From Pseudobdellovibrionaceae bacterium (GTDB taxonomy: Bacteria; Bdellovibrionota; Bdellovibrionia; Bdellovibrionales; JAMPXM01): DNA of 32,037 nt. Location of the stretch: contig CANHQR010000001.1 of the NCBI GenBank assembly GCA_947462815.1, forward strand, positions 1 to 32,037, written 5' to 3'. Both the position numbers and the translations under genes were made by a program. The stretch's first letter is position 1; each line of letters begins with the position of its first letter. The notes beneath the pieces were generated by a model. The model was given only the letters and a program-made list of their open reading frames with translations. It did not search any database and had not been told where the DNA came from. This document shows, piece after piece, positions 10,241-17,602 of the stretch.

Positions 10241-10389
10241 TCGACGTCAACCGTAAGGCTAAAGAAAGTGATCGAAACCTGCGTGTCTTCATCTCGATGC
10301 GACTATACAGGTTACATGGCTTCGCCGTGCTGTTTGCGGAGAGCCACGGAGCTGATAGTCCGACGATCGTGGAACGCCCAGGAGGAAAA

Positions 10390-10773
10390 ATGAAAACCGT
10401 GATTCTATCTCTCAGCCTTTTGTGGGGTTCACAGGCGATCGGGGCCGAAAGCCTTTACTGCAACTTCACTGAGCCATTCATTAAAATTACTTTCGATGGA
10501 TCGACCAAAAACATCACAAAGGTCAGTCCTGAGGATTTGAATGAGGAAACCGGAAATTTCGACCCGCAAAATCTTGGACCGGGAGTCTTGGTTCGCCTGG
10601 GTGAGCCGGATGCTTCTCCGCCCGCCTATCAGCTGCGAGATCAGCAAGGCACAGCGATCTTGAGGCTGGTGTTCGATGGTCAGGGCTCAGATGGAATGTC
10701 GGACAAAACCTACCCGATCTCCGCTGAATATATGGGCTTCAGCGGATTGATGGGAGGCTGCCATACGGACTAG
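10390..10773 (+). CDS. Small exported hypothetical protein
   Basis: A 127-residue protein. The start at 10390 is preceded by a strong GGAGG and begins a clear signal peptide (MKTVILSLSLLWGSQAIGAE, cleavage after IGA); longer in-frame starts upstream would bury it. The mature protein starts SLYCNFTEPFIKITFDGSTKNITKVSPEDL and ends MGGCHTD, so two cysteines lie near its ends and could form a disulfide. The alternating pattern suggests a small beta-rich periplasmic domain. Such short YCxFTEPF-type proteins occur in many proteobacteria without known function. It is followed by a terminator at 10871-10899. Separate from groESL, which is terminated upstream. Confidence 0.7.
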   Translation: MKTVILSLSLLWGSQAIGAESLYCNFTEPFIKITFDGSTKNITKVSPEDLNEETGNFDPQNLGPGVLVRLGEPDASPPAYQLRDQQGTAILRLVFDGQGSDGMSDKTYPISAEYMGFSGLMGGCHTD

Positions 10774-10870
10774 GCGACTCCCCGGAACCCCTTCCAGATT
10801 GAAGCATCTCTGGGACTGACGACGGCTTAAGTGGCATCATCGACAGCGACTTTGGACTCTGTCCGATGAG

Positions 10871-10899
10871 AGGCGACCTTTTGAAGGTCGCCTTTTTTC
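10871..10899 (+). terminator. Terminator after the small exported protein
   Basis: A perfect 10-bp stem (10871-10880 with 10884-10893), a 3-base loop and a run of T. It lies about 100 bases after the stop at 10773. The orientation of the T-tract shows it works on the plus strand. Confidence 0.85.
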
Positions 10900-10976
10900 T
10901 TGGGTTATTGCCTTCAAGGGCCTTCGCAAAGCCTTCGAGTCGAACTGCCCACTAGGCTCACATCTAAGACTGCCAT

Positions 10977-12692
10977 CTAAAACTGATAGATGATGCCGGC
11001 GGTCGCGGAGATGTGGCGCTGGGAGATGCTGGTCGCGGGCTCAGTACGATTTCCAGAACCCGAAAGGCTCGAGGAGTAGAGCGCGAATTCAAGTTGAGAT
11101 CGAAGAATCAAGTTCATGGCGAGGCGACGATCGACGAAGAATGAGAATTCGTTGATCGTGTTGCTGGAGGAGTCTCCGCTCCGAATCGGTGATTCTGTAA
11201 GTTTTGTCAGGAAGAGCATGCTGAGGTCGCCGCCGATCGCCCAGAGTCGCAGGCGTTCGCTGGGATCAGACGCTTGATTCGCAAAAGTGCCGAGAGGGAA
11301 ATAGATACCAACTCCGGTGAGGACACCGTTGTAGTTCACCGTTGTGAGGCCTTGTGGAGTCGAGTCATCTACGTACATGCGATAGTAACTGAGGCCGCCG
11401 CGGAACTGAAACTTCGGACCGAAGAAGTCATTTCGCATGAGAAAGTTGTAGGCCATCGAGATCGAATACTTGTTGAGCGCGTGGTTGAGTGTGGAAGGGC
11501 TCGCGCCGGCACGTGGATTCGAGGTGGACATGATGCCTTGAGTGACCTCGGCCTGGACTGTCCAATTCGGATTCAACCAAAGTTCGCCGTCGACCTCGAG
11601 CAATGGGTAGAAGTCGGACTTCGCCTCCAGCGCGCCCACGCCCGTCAGATTCATGCCGCCCTTGTACATGCCGAGACCCGCTTTGACGCCGACCTGGCCG
11701 AAACTGGGCTCACGGATTGGCAGCCATTCTTCAGCTTGCGAGCCAAATGCAACACCGTGATCTGGTCGGTCTTGGAGGGAACCCTCGTCAGTTCCACTGC
11801 TGAGTGTCTGATCAGTTCCATACTCAACTGCATTGAGGCCCGCGATCTTGTTGAGTCGGCGAATTGCGCCGCGTTCTTTCTCGGCGGTCACGATGGCAAA
11901 ACTCAAAGTGTCGTCGACCTTGAGAACTCGAATTCGGCCGAGGATCTCCTTCTCGGTTGAGATGAGGAAACCAAATTTTGGGTGACGAGTGAGAGAGATA
12001 ACTTGGACAACGGCAAGATCTTGATTGAGTTGTACGCCGTCGACACGACCGAGATTGAGGGTGACTCGATTGCCTTGGCGACTGAGTATCAAACCATCGT
12101 AAGGAATTTTTCGAATCAGGCGTTGATACAGTTGCCCGACCTGATTCTTGACTTCAGCAATCTCGAAACGATTGAGATCTTTCACCTGCTCTTGGAGGAG
12201 CACTCGGCCATCTGACTTCATGATGAGGCTAAGGCGAATGGAAAGTCCGGTGGGACCCTTCGTGAGTGAGGGTAGGATCACGGCATCCACGGGAATCGGC
12301 GCCAGCAGCTGCTGAGTGAGTGTTGGATTGTCTTCGAGCTCAACAGGAGCCTTGGGGAGCGAAACCAACCCCGTGTCAGCGTACTCCCACCGATGCGAGG
12401 TCTTGAGCAAGCCCACGAGGTGAGACTCAACAGGTCTGACGAAGATTCCATCGAGGTTGTCGGCGCCGGGCAATACAGAAATCTTCCGAATGCTAATGAA
12501 GTCATCGCTGGGAGATGTGAATACCGCGCCCTGCTCGACGCGTGGTGATTGGACCGAGGTCGAGGGCTCGGAATTTTGAGCGCTGGCGAGCTGGACAAAG
12601 GTCAGCATGGCAAACGCCGTCAGAAACGTAGACCAACCGCATCGGCGTGTCGGATTCGTCAATGTGCGAAAGGTGCATACGTGTTGGAACAT
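10977..12692 (-). CDS. Outer-membrane protein with periplasmic N-domain and C-terminal beta-barrel
   Basis: A 571-residue exported protein. ATG at 12692 is preferred over the GTG at 12704 because GGTGAGG sits 6 bases upstream of it. The signal peptide ends ASA-Q at about residue 38. Residues about 40-270 form a soluble region with GLILSRQGNRVTLNLGRVDGVQLNQDLAVVQVI, faintly recalling FlgT-type C-domains (inference only). Residues about 320-571 show alternating amphipathic strands (for example SISMAYNFLMRNDFFGPKFQFRGGLSYYRMYV) and end in IIYQF, a C-terminal aromatic residue as recognised by the Bam machinery. It is divergent from another probable outer-membrane protein. The start codon lies in a hairpin that shows the ribosome-binding site in its loop. 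Function unknown. Confidence 0.65.
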   Translation of the reverse strand: MFQHVCTFRTLTNPTRRCGWSTFLTAFAMLTFVQLASAQNSEPSTSVQSPRVEQGAVFTSPSDDFISIRKISVLPGADNLDGIFVRPVESHLVGLLKTSHRWEYADTGLVSLPKAPVELEDNPTLTQQLLAPIPVDAVILPSLTKGPTGLSIRLSLIMKSDGRVLLQEQVKDLNRFEIAEVKNQVGQLYQRLIRKIPYDGLILSRQGNRVTLNLGRVDGVQLNQDLAVVQVISLTRHPKFGFLISTEKEILGRIRVLKVDDTLSFAIVTAEKERGAIRRLNKIAGLNAVEYGTDQTLSSGTDEGSLQDRPDHGVAFGSQAEEWLPIREPSFGQVGVKAGLGMYKGGMNLTGVGALEAKSDFYPLLEVDGELWLNPNWTVQAEVTQGIMSTSNPRAGASPSTLNHALNKYSISMAYNFLMRNDFFGPKFQFRGGLSYYRMYVDDSTPQGLTTVNYNGVLTGVGIYFPLGTFANQASDPSERLRLWAIGGDLSMLFLTKLTESPIRSGDSSSNTINEFSFFVDRRLAMNLILRSQLEFALYSSSLSGSGNRTEPATSISQRHISATAGIIYQF

Positions 12693-12713
12693 GTGAAGCC
12701 TCACCCTTCACAT
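12691..12713 (-). promoter_or_regulatory. Hairpin at the ribosome-binding site of the outer-membrane protein gene
   Basis: In the mRNA sense, ATGTGAAG (12713-12706) pairs perfectly with CTTCACAT (12698-12691). The 7-base loop GGTGAGG is the ribosome-binding sequence, and the first two bases of the start codon are in the stem. This could control translation. As DNA it is also an 8-bp palindromic operator candidate. Confidence 0.45.
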
Positions 12714-12726
12714 TGTGCCGCGCGTG

Positions 12727-12757
12727 CTTCGGGTTCACAAGTGAGTTTGAACCGAAG
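12727..12757. repeat. Inverted repeat in the divergent promoter region
   Basis: CTTCGGGTTCA (12727-12737) faces TGAACCGAAG (12748-12757), complementary apart from one bulged G, with a 10-base spacer. It sits midway between the two divergent outer-membrane protein genes and could be a regulator site. No T-tract follows on either strand. Confidence 0.4.
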
Positions 12758-12836
12758 GTCGGGAGGCGAGTGGGTGGAAACACAAACCGGACCCAAGGCC
12801 GTCGAGTTTGAAGGAGGTCTAGCCGAAACGAAGAGT

Positions 12837-13991
12837 ATGCAGTTCGACCCACGCCCATTCAAACTCGAGCTTTGGAAAAATCGTGCCCAACTGCAATCGG
12901 GCCGAAGCAAGTTTTCTTCGATTTTCGCTTCGCTCGCGGCCTTGTCGAGCTTGTGTTTCCAAATTGAAAATGCCCACGCGCAGATGGATCCGAGTTCAGC
13001 GCTCCTGCTTTCTCCGCCGGCGCAAGTTGCTCCTCGACCGACTCCTAACGAGCGCCGTGGCGAGAGCGGCCGATATCAAGTTCGGCCCACGCCAAGCGCT
13101 GGAAATCGTCGTCCTGATCCAGTGAGCGCCATCAATCCGAGTCCAACGCCCCTAGAGAATGTTGACGGCGTTGCGAATGTGAAGCCCAGCACGGCCCCAG
13201 CTGTTTCGCCGAATGCTTCGGGTGACTCTCCTCATGAGAAGACGCCGCCTGGAGCGCCCGGAAGTGCTGAGAATTCGGCTGCGGTTGAGCGCATGGTCAC
13301 AGCCTCGAAGGTCTTAGAAATGTCATTTTCTCCGGGATACTTTTACCTCGATTCGAAAAGTGACTCGGCTTATCGAAACTTTCAGGCGGCCAGTCCGGCC
13401 GTTCAGTTGGACGCGGCGGTGTGGCTCAGTGATCACTTGGCTGTGGAGCTCGAGATGGGCACGAGCCTAGCTGCTTCGGTGAGCGATGGTTTGAATCGCC
13501 AGGTCGCCTTGAACCGAAATGACTTGGCAATTGGCATTCAACGCCGTCGAGTCGATCGCGGTGGCGAGTTTCTCTATGGGTTGGGTTTCTTTGAAAGCCA
13601 ACTTCGTGTCTCAGCTGATGCTCAACGTCGGCCTCGATTGCGCACGTCGGGAGTGAAGCTGAATCTCGAGGGCTTGTTTCGCTTGCCTGCAGGATTCTGG
13701 GGCTTGGGAGTGGACTTCGCGCCGAAGGTCAGCCATGCCGAGGAGGCCACGGGCATTCAATTGAAGTCGGGAGGCAACGTAGACTCGCACGCGTTAGCCT
13801 TCTCGCTGCGCCGAGTTTGGACCTTGGATGAAACGAGTTCCGTCTTTCTGAAGCTCACGCACTCCGTAGAACGGCATTTGTTTTCGGGGGACTCTAGTCT
13901 CGCTGACCCGGTCACGGGTTCAACTCTCACGAACGTCGGGGTCACGCAGAGCACGACTCTCATCCAGTTCGGCATTGGCTGGAGTAACTGA
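12837..13991 (+). CDS. Probable outer-membrane beta-barrel protein with Pro-rich linker
   Basis: 384 residues when started at ATG 12837, the first start that places a hydrophobic export segment near the N-terminus (FSSIFASLAALSSLCFQIENAHA-Q, about residues 27-49). The Shine-Dalgarno is odd: a perfect AAGGAGG lies about 20 bases upstream, too far for normal use, with only GAAGAG close by. Residues about 50-155 are rich in Pro, Ser, Ala and Asn (a flexible linker). From about 165 onward, alternating hydrophobic strands (MSFSPGYFYLDSKSDSAY, AAVWLSDHLAVELEMG, LIQFGIGWSN) suggest a small barrel of 8-10 strands. The last residue is Asn, not the usual aromatic one. Function unknown. A response regulator starts 37 bases downstream and may be co-transcribed. 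Confidence 0.6.
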   Translation: MQFDPRPFKLELWKNRAQLQSGRSKFSSIFASLAALSSLCFQIENAHAQMDPSSALLLSPPAQVAPRPTPNERRGESGRYQVRPTPSAGNRRPDPVSAINPSPTPLENVDGVANVKPSTAPAVSPNASGDSPHEKTPPGAPGSAENSAAVERMVTASKVLEMSFSPGYFYLDSKSDSAYRNFQAASPAVQLDAAVWLSDHLAVELEMGTSLAASVSDGLNRQVALNRNDLAIGIQRRRVDRGGEFLYGLGFFESQLRVSADAQRRPRLRTSGVKLNLEGLFRLPAGFWGLGVDFAPKVSHAEEATGIQLKSGGNVDSHALAFSLRRVWTLDETSSVFLKLTHSVERHLFSGDSSLADPVTGSTLTNVGVTQSTTLIQFGIGWSN

Positions 13992-14028
13992 GTTTTAGGC
14001 CTCCCTAAATCTAGAATATCCTAGAGAC

Positions 14029-14412
14029 ATGATTCGCCTTCTTATCGTTGATGATGCGCCCTTCATTCGAGAGCTCGTTCAGTTGAATGTGCGCGATCAA
14101 GGGATCAGCGTCGTGGCTGAGGCTGAAGACGGTGCAGAGGCGCTCATGTTCGCACGTACACTCCAGCCGGATGTCATTCTCATGGACTTGGTCATGCCGA
14201 AGATGAACGGTATCGAAGCCACAGAAGCCATTCTCGCGGAGTATCCCCAAACTCGGGTGATTGCCTTCTCAACGGCCGATCACGAGTCGATTGTCGCGCG
14301 TGCGATCCAAGCGGGATGTTGTGATTTTTTATCGAAGCCATTCACGTCGGAGGACCTTGTGAAGGCCATTCAGCGTGCAATGGCGGATCGTCGTGAGAGC
14401 AAGGAGGCTTAA
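14029..14412 (+). CDS. CheY-like single-domain response regulator
   Basis: A 127-residue receiver domain without an output domain. Key residues are in place: acidic pocket Asp8/Asp9 (LLIVDDAPF), phosphoacceptor Asp53 (VILMDLVMPKMNG), switch Thr82 (AFSTAD) and Lys103 (FLSKPF). It would be phosphorylated by a histidine kinase not in this window and act by protein contact, like CheY. The stop codon overlaps the ATG of the next gene (TAATG), so the two are translationally coupled. A TAGAAT box at 14012-14017 just upstream could be a -10 element, but no good -35 is visible. Whether it drives motility, gene control or pilus behaviour cannot be told. Confidence 0.9.
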   Translation: MIRLLIVDDAPFIRELVQLNVRDQGISVVAEAEDGAEALMFARTLQPDVILMDLVMPKMNGIEATEAILAEYPQTRVIAFSTADHESIVARAIQAGCCDFLSKPFTSEDLVKAIQRAMADRRESKEA

Positions 14413-14693
14413 TGGGTGAGTTGAGCTTTGTCGTGAAGAGCTTTGTTTTTTCCGCGCTGTTGATTTCAGCCCTTCAGTTCAGAGTCGGAGGATCGACTTT
14501 GGAGGCAACATCTGAGGCCTGGATTCGCGAGGCACCGCTTCCGCGTCTCCTTCAAGAGGTGGCGAAGGGAGCTGTGCAATTGAGCAAAGAAGTTTGGACG
14601 ACAGTACGAGGTCAATTTGAAGAGGCCTCAGATCAAGTTTCGGATGAGGCCGCCTCGCGCTTGAAGGGTCGCCGAGAAGAGTCTCGGCGTTAG
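14412..14693 (+). CDS. Small membrane-anchored protein coupled to the response regulator
   Basis: A 93-residue protein whose ATG shares one base with the preceding stop (TAATG). Residues about 6-24 (FVVKSFVFSALLISALQF) form one transmembrane helix or uncleaved signal anchor. The rest is a charged helical tail (LLQEVAKGAVQLSKEVW, FEEASDQVSDEAASRLKGRREESRR). No family recognised. The tight coupling suggests a partner of the receiver protein, for example a membrane target; this is inference. Confidence 0.6.
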   Translation: MGELSFVVKSFVFSALLISALQFRVGGSTLEATSEAWIREAPLPRLLQEVAKGAVQLSKEVWTTVRGQFEEASDQVSDEAASRLKGRREESRR

Positions 14694-14712
14694 AATCCAA
14701 GTCGATTATAGT

Positions 14713-15012
14713 TTAGCGAGTCACTTCGCGCCCGTTGCTTTGTGCGCGGCTTGTGCCAGAGCGTCCATCTGCAATTTCGACGGCTTGAGTGTGATTTCCG
14801 GAGGCCGCCTTGGCGCAGTTGAGACCGTCCCTCTTGGCTGCGTGATAGGCCTGACCGGCTCGTGTGAAACGATCGTTAGGGTCTTCGCTGGCGGTCTGGC
14901 GAACGCGGGCTTGTGCCAAGCTCGATGAGAGGGCGATTGCGGCGATGGTCATAGCAAAAATGAACTTCGCTCGGTTCGACTTGATCGTGTGAAGAGTGCC
15001 TGCGTGTTTCAT
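14713..15012 (-). CDS. Small exported hypothetical protein
   Basis: 99 codons when started at 15012, where GGAGG lies 6-7 bases upstream (GGAGGAAAAGT-ATG). The signal peptide covers about residues 15-35 (AKFIFAMTIAAIALSSSLAQA, cleavage after AQA). The mature part of about 63 residues is polar (EDPNDRFTRAGQAYHAAKRDGLNCAKAASGNH) with one cysteine. No family recognised. It lies beyond the terminator of the hit-like gene and is convergent with the small membrane protein gene, 19 bases away, so it is a separate unit near the hit locus. Confidence 0.55.
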   Translation of the reverse strand: MKHAGTLHTIKSNRAKFIFAMTIAAIALSSSLAQARVRQTASEDPNDRFTRAGQAYHAAKRDGLNCAKAASGNHTQAVEIADGRSGTSRAQSNGREVTR

Positions 15013-15246
15013 ACTTTTCCTCCGCTCTCGACTTGTCTCGGGGGGCCGAAGCAAATCGTGTTGGAAACTAGATGTTCACGCTTCGTGCCAGCGAGAACGC
15101 TCAGATCGAACTGTGAGTGATCTCATCTCGAATAGAAGCGAGTCGGTCGATCCACGAGACCAGTGACGCTTCTGGGCGCGACTCGGATTCGACGCATGTT
15201 CAGTTCTTGGACATCGCCTGATTGCAATCGACCAGGTTGGCCCCCA

Positions 15247-15283
15247 CAAACAAAAAGGCGCGCGGGGATTTCCCCGTGCACCT
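15247..15283 (-). terminator. Terminator of the pilus motor/hit operon
   Basis: On the minus strand AGGTGCACGGGGA (15283-15271) pairs with TCCCCGCGCGCCT (15268-15256) across a two-base loop, with one wobble and one mismatch, followed by TTTTTGTTTG. It lies about 43 bases past the hit-like gene. Confidence 0.82.
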
Positions 15284-15306
15284 TTAATGGAGAAGAAGCA
15301 GGTTGT

Positions 15307-15321
15307 GTCTCAAAATGAGAC
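15307..15321. repeat. 15-base palindrome GTCTCAAAATGAGAC, copy 1
   Basis: Lies 4 bases downstream of the stop of the hit-like gene. The identical 15 bases form the core of the terminator downstream of cpaC (20887-20901). Here there is no T-tract, so it is not itself a terminator. Confidence 0.5.
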
Positions 15322-15325
15322 GGGA

Positions 15326-15643
15326 TCAGCGAGCTGTATCGTCGCCGCCGTTCGTATTTCTCTGCATGACATCCGTCGTTGAGCCTGGAACCAGACGGCT
15401 CTCATATCCCAGCTTGGGAGAGTTACGGTTCTCACAGTTGCGGCAGGGTATCCCGTGATCGCTCGCGTAGGGAACGCCGTACTCAGTCGCCGAGCGATCG
15501 GGAATCTCCGTCATGTTGGGATCCGCAGATGCGAGTCCAACGAGTCCGAGCGCCATGACCAAGCCCGTCGACAGGACCAACTTTCGCAAATTGGCTGTCA
15601 TGCCCGGGCTTCCACTCTGCCTTTGGGGTGACTTGATTTCCAT
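15326..15643 (-). CDS. Small secreted protein in the position of Bdellovibrio Bd0108 (hit locus)
   Basis: A 105-residue protein. A signal peptide spans about residues 19-41 (LRKLVLSTGLVMALGLVGLASA-D). The mature part of about 64 residues is polar, with a CxxC pair (GIPCRNCENRN) and a Gly/Asp-rich end. GAGGTAGGT directly precedes the ATG. It follows the YD-repeat gene by 68 bases and is the last gene of the Tad operon. In B. bacteriovorus the hit locus encodes Bd0108, a secreted protein of about 100 residues described as unique to Bdellovibrio, next to the YD-repeat protein Bd0109; mutations in bd0108 alter pilus extrusion and allow prey-independent growth. The call rests on size, export signal and gene order, not on remembered sequence. 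CxxC could bind metal or form a disulfide. Confidence 0.65.
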   Translation of the reverse strand: MEIKSPQRQSGSPGMTANLRKLVLSTGLVMALGLVGLASADPNMTEIPDRSATEYGVPYASDHGIPCRNCENRNSPKLGYESRLVPGSTTDVMQRNTNGGDDTAR

Positions 15644-15711
15644 ACCTACCTCACTCCTTCTCTTGCGACCTGAGTCGCAGATCTGTTTCTTAAAATTTAC
15701 GTGTCCTCGCC

Positions 15712-17469
15712 TCAGAGATTTAGCTCTGAGGTCGCGGGCGCGATAATATCCAACAAGTTATTGAAGGTGCTCGCGACCTGGAGAGCCACCGTAGGTCCAC
15801 CATCGGGGCTCACAACATTGCGAATTTCACCGTTCGACTTATAGGTGACCATGATCGTGCCCACTTTGGGGCGCGTGATCTGGGCGGGTCGGCCTGACTT
15901 TTCCTCATACTTGATCTGCACTTCCTTCTTAGCGTGGTCGATAATGGTCGCTATTCTGCCTCGAGCATCGTAGGTCAGGCGAACAGACTGACCGTCACTG
16001 TTTTGGGCCGCGATGAGATTGCCTTTGCCATCGTAGGAGAAGGTTGTATCGCGCTTTGCGGCCGCCTTTCCCTTGGCGTCGAAGTATTCGGTGACGACGC
16101 GAGCGACTTTGTTGTGTTGCTTGTTGTATTCAAACGACATCTTCGAGTTCGCACTCGATTTCACCTTGATGAGACCGTTGTCGTAGTATTCGAAGGCCGT
16201 GGTGTTGGATCCCTTTTTCACTGAGGTCGGCCGTCCGAACTCGGGATGATAAGTGATGTCGACGGTATCGCTCTGCGATTTATTCATAACTCGCGAAAGA
16301 TATCGACGGCCATCAGATCGCTTTTTCAGCCAGAACTCGAAGCGAGCTTTGTTCACGACCTCAGCGCCACATTTTTTTTCAGCCTCTGACCAAAAGTGAT
16401 CCTGCGGTGTGGTTTTGCTGGTTTCGTAATTATAGGTTTCCTTACAGACCTCTTTCCCGTCTGAGCGGTCTTGGAAAGACGTGACCCAGTCTTTTTGCTT
16501 GTTGTAGGTGAGGGCTTTAAAAGTTCGATCGGGATAAGTAACTTTTGTCAGATTGTGATTGTCGTCGTACTCGAAAGTGTACGTATTAGGTTGACCCTTC
16601 GGGTTCTTCCACATGTTTTTGACTTCGACGAGATCCTCGCCTTGAAACTTGTAGGAAGCCTTTACGCCGCCGGGCCCTGTGATTTCCTTGACCCGCTTTG
16701 TCGGATAGAACTGGAAGCTCAGCTTTTTACCCGTATTGTCCGCGACTTCGCGAAGCACTGCGCCTGAATAAGTTAAGCGGAGATAGTTGCCGTTCTTATC
16801 AAAGATGGCCGACAGCCTCCCTTGAGCATCAAAGCGTTGCGAGGAGCCGTCACTGAGGGCACGAGTGTAGGTCGTTCCATCAAACGTGATCGAATCGATT
16901 TGCAGAGAATCAGATGTGTAGGTGACACCCTTTTGAACTTGGGGCTCGGGTAGGTTGATCAAGCGGGCTCGGCGGGCTCGATACTCGGCATTGTCCTCGA
17001 GTTCGGCTTCCATATTCGCAATCACGTCCTTGCTCGCGGTCGGATTCGATTTTTTGTATTCGGCGATGATCTTGTTGATCAACTCTGCCTTTGCTGAATC
17101 TGCCGTTTTAGTTTCGGGTTTGAAGTAGATCTCTTGTCCTGCTCCGCATTCGGTGAGCTTGATGGTGCCTTCGGGCGTTTTCTCGAGCGTTGTTTCGAAA
17201 TCTGAGCACCAGCCGAAGCCAAAGATTCCATTGAACACGGATCGACTGTTGTAGGTTCTTTGAACCTTGAGTGGGTAGCCCGTTGTCGGGAGCTGAATGT
17301 CGAGCCACGACTCCGTATAGTTCGCGTTCTTCATGTCGACCGTGGCGTGAGAAGAGATCGAGTGAAACAACGTCAGACTTACAACGATCGCTCGTGTCGC
17401 AGAACGCATCCAGGCTGGAGCGAAAGCTCCTGGTGTCGTCATTCGCTGAGAATTCTCAAGTGTCTTCAT
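15712..17469 (-). CDS. Secreted YD/RHS-repeat protein, Bd0109-like (hit locus)
   Basis: A 585-residue exported protein. The start at 17469 is chosen for the GGGAG upstream and the signal peptide (TRAIVVSLTLFHSISSHA-T, ending about residue 43). After it comes the RHS-type N-terminal block YTESWLDIQLPTTGYPLKVQRTYNSRSVFNGIFGFGWCSDF. Several YD-type repeats follow (FDAQGRLSAIFDKNGNYLRLTY, YDDNHNLTKVTYPD, YDGKGNLIAAQNSDGQ, YDARGRIATIID). YD repeats form beta-strand shells and are linked to carbohydrate binding. There is no C-terminal toxin or RHS core-end motif, so it is not an RHS toxin. It lies between the TadB-like gene and the hit-like gene. B. bacteriovorus Bd0109 is reported to have YD repeats, to bind Bd0108 and to resist deletion; the same role is inferred here. 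Confidence 0.82.
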   Translation of the reverse strand: MKTLENSQRMTTPGAFAPAWMRSATRAIVVSLTLFHSISSHATVDMKNANYTESWLDIQLPTTGYPLKVQRTYNSRSVFNGIFGFGWCSDFETTLEKTPEGTIKLTECGAGQEIYFKPETKTADSAKAELINKIIAEYKKSNPTASKDVIANMEAELEDNAEYRARRARLINLPEPQVQKGVTYTSDSLQIDSITFDGTTYTRALSDGSSQRFDAQGRLSAIFDKNGNYLRLTYSGAVLREVADNTGKKLSFQFYPTKRVKEITGPGGVKASYKFQGEDLVEVKNMWKNPKGQPNTYTFEYDDNHNLTKVTYPDRTFKALTYNKQKDWVTSFQDRSDGKEVCKETYNYETSKTTPQDHFWSEAEKKCGAEVVNKARFEFWLKKRSDGRRYLSRVMNKSQSDTVDITYHPEFGRPTSVKKGSNTTAFEYYDNGLIKVKSSANSKMSFEYNKQHNKVARVVTEYFDAKGKAAAKRDTTFSYDGKGNLIAAQNSDGQSVRLTYDARGRIATIIDHAKKEVQIKYEEKSGRPAQITRPKVGTIMVTYKSNGEIRNVVSPDGGPTVALQVASTFNNLLDIIAPATSELNL

Positions 17470-17602
17470 GCGCGTTCTCCCTTGGACGTCCATATCTCGA
17501 TCTCTGTATCTCAATCTCTCTGCCTTTATCGATCTGGGCGCCAACTTCCGGAATTCAGCGCCATTCCATGCGCGAATCGATGTTGGCTCGAGCTCGAAGG
17601 CG

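Larger units (their letters stand above)
15013..15325. other. Intergenic region with the hit-operon terminator
   Basis: 313 bases. From the right: a 15-base palindrome (15307-15321), the operon terminator (15247-15283), then about 230 bases that must hold the promoter of the small exported gene at 15012. No clear promoter boxes or further ORF were found. Confidence 0.5.

Noticed and set aside
10198-10389. Longer start for the small exported protein
   Set aside because: It would begin inside the groEL terminator and place the signal peptide 64 residues from the start. ATG 10390 has a strong GGAGG.
12549-12836. Long N-terminal extension of the plus-strand outer-membrane protein
   Set aside because: It runs antisense through the start of the divergent gene and would hide the signal peptide; ATG 12837 fits export.
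15712-17469. RHS toxin or polymorphic toxin
   Set aside because: The protein is short (585 residues), lacks an RHS core-associated cleavage motif and C-terminal toxin, and has no immunity gene beside it. Gene order fits the hit locus.
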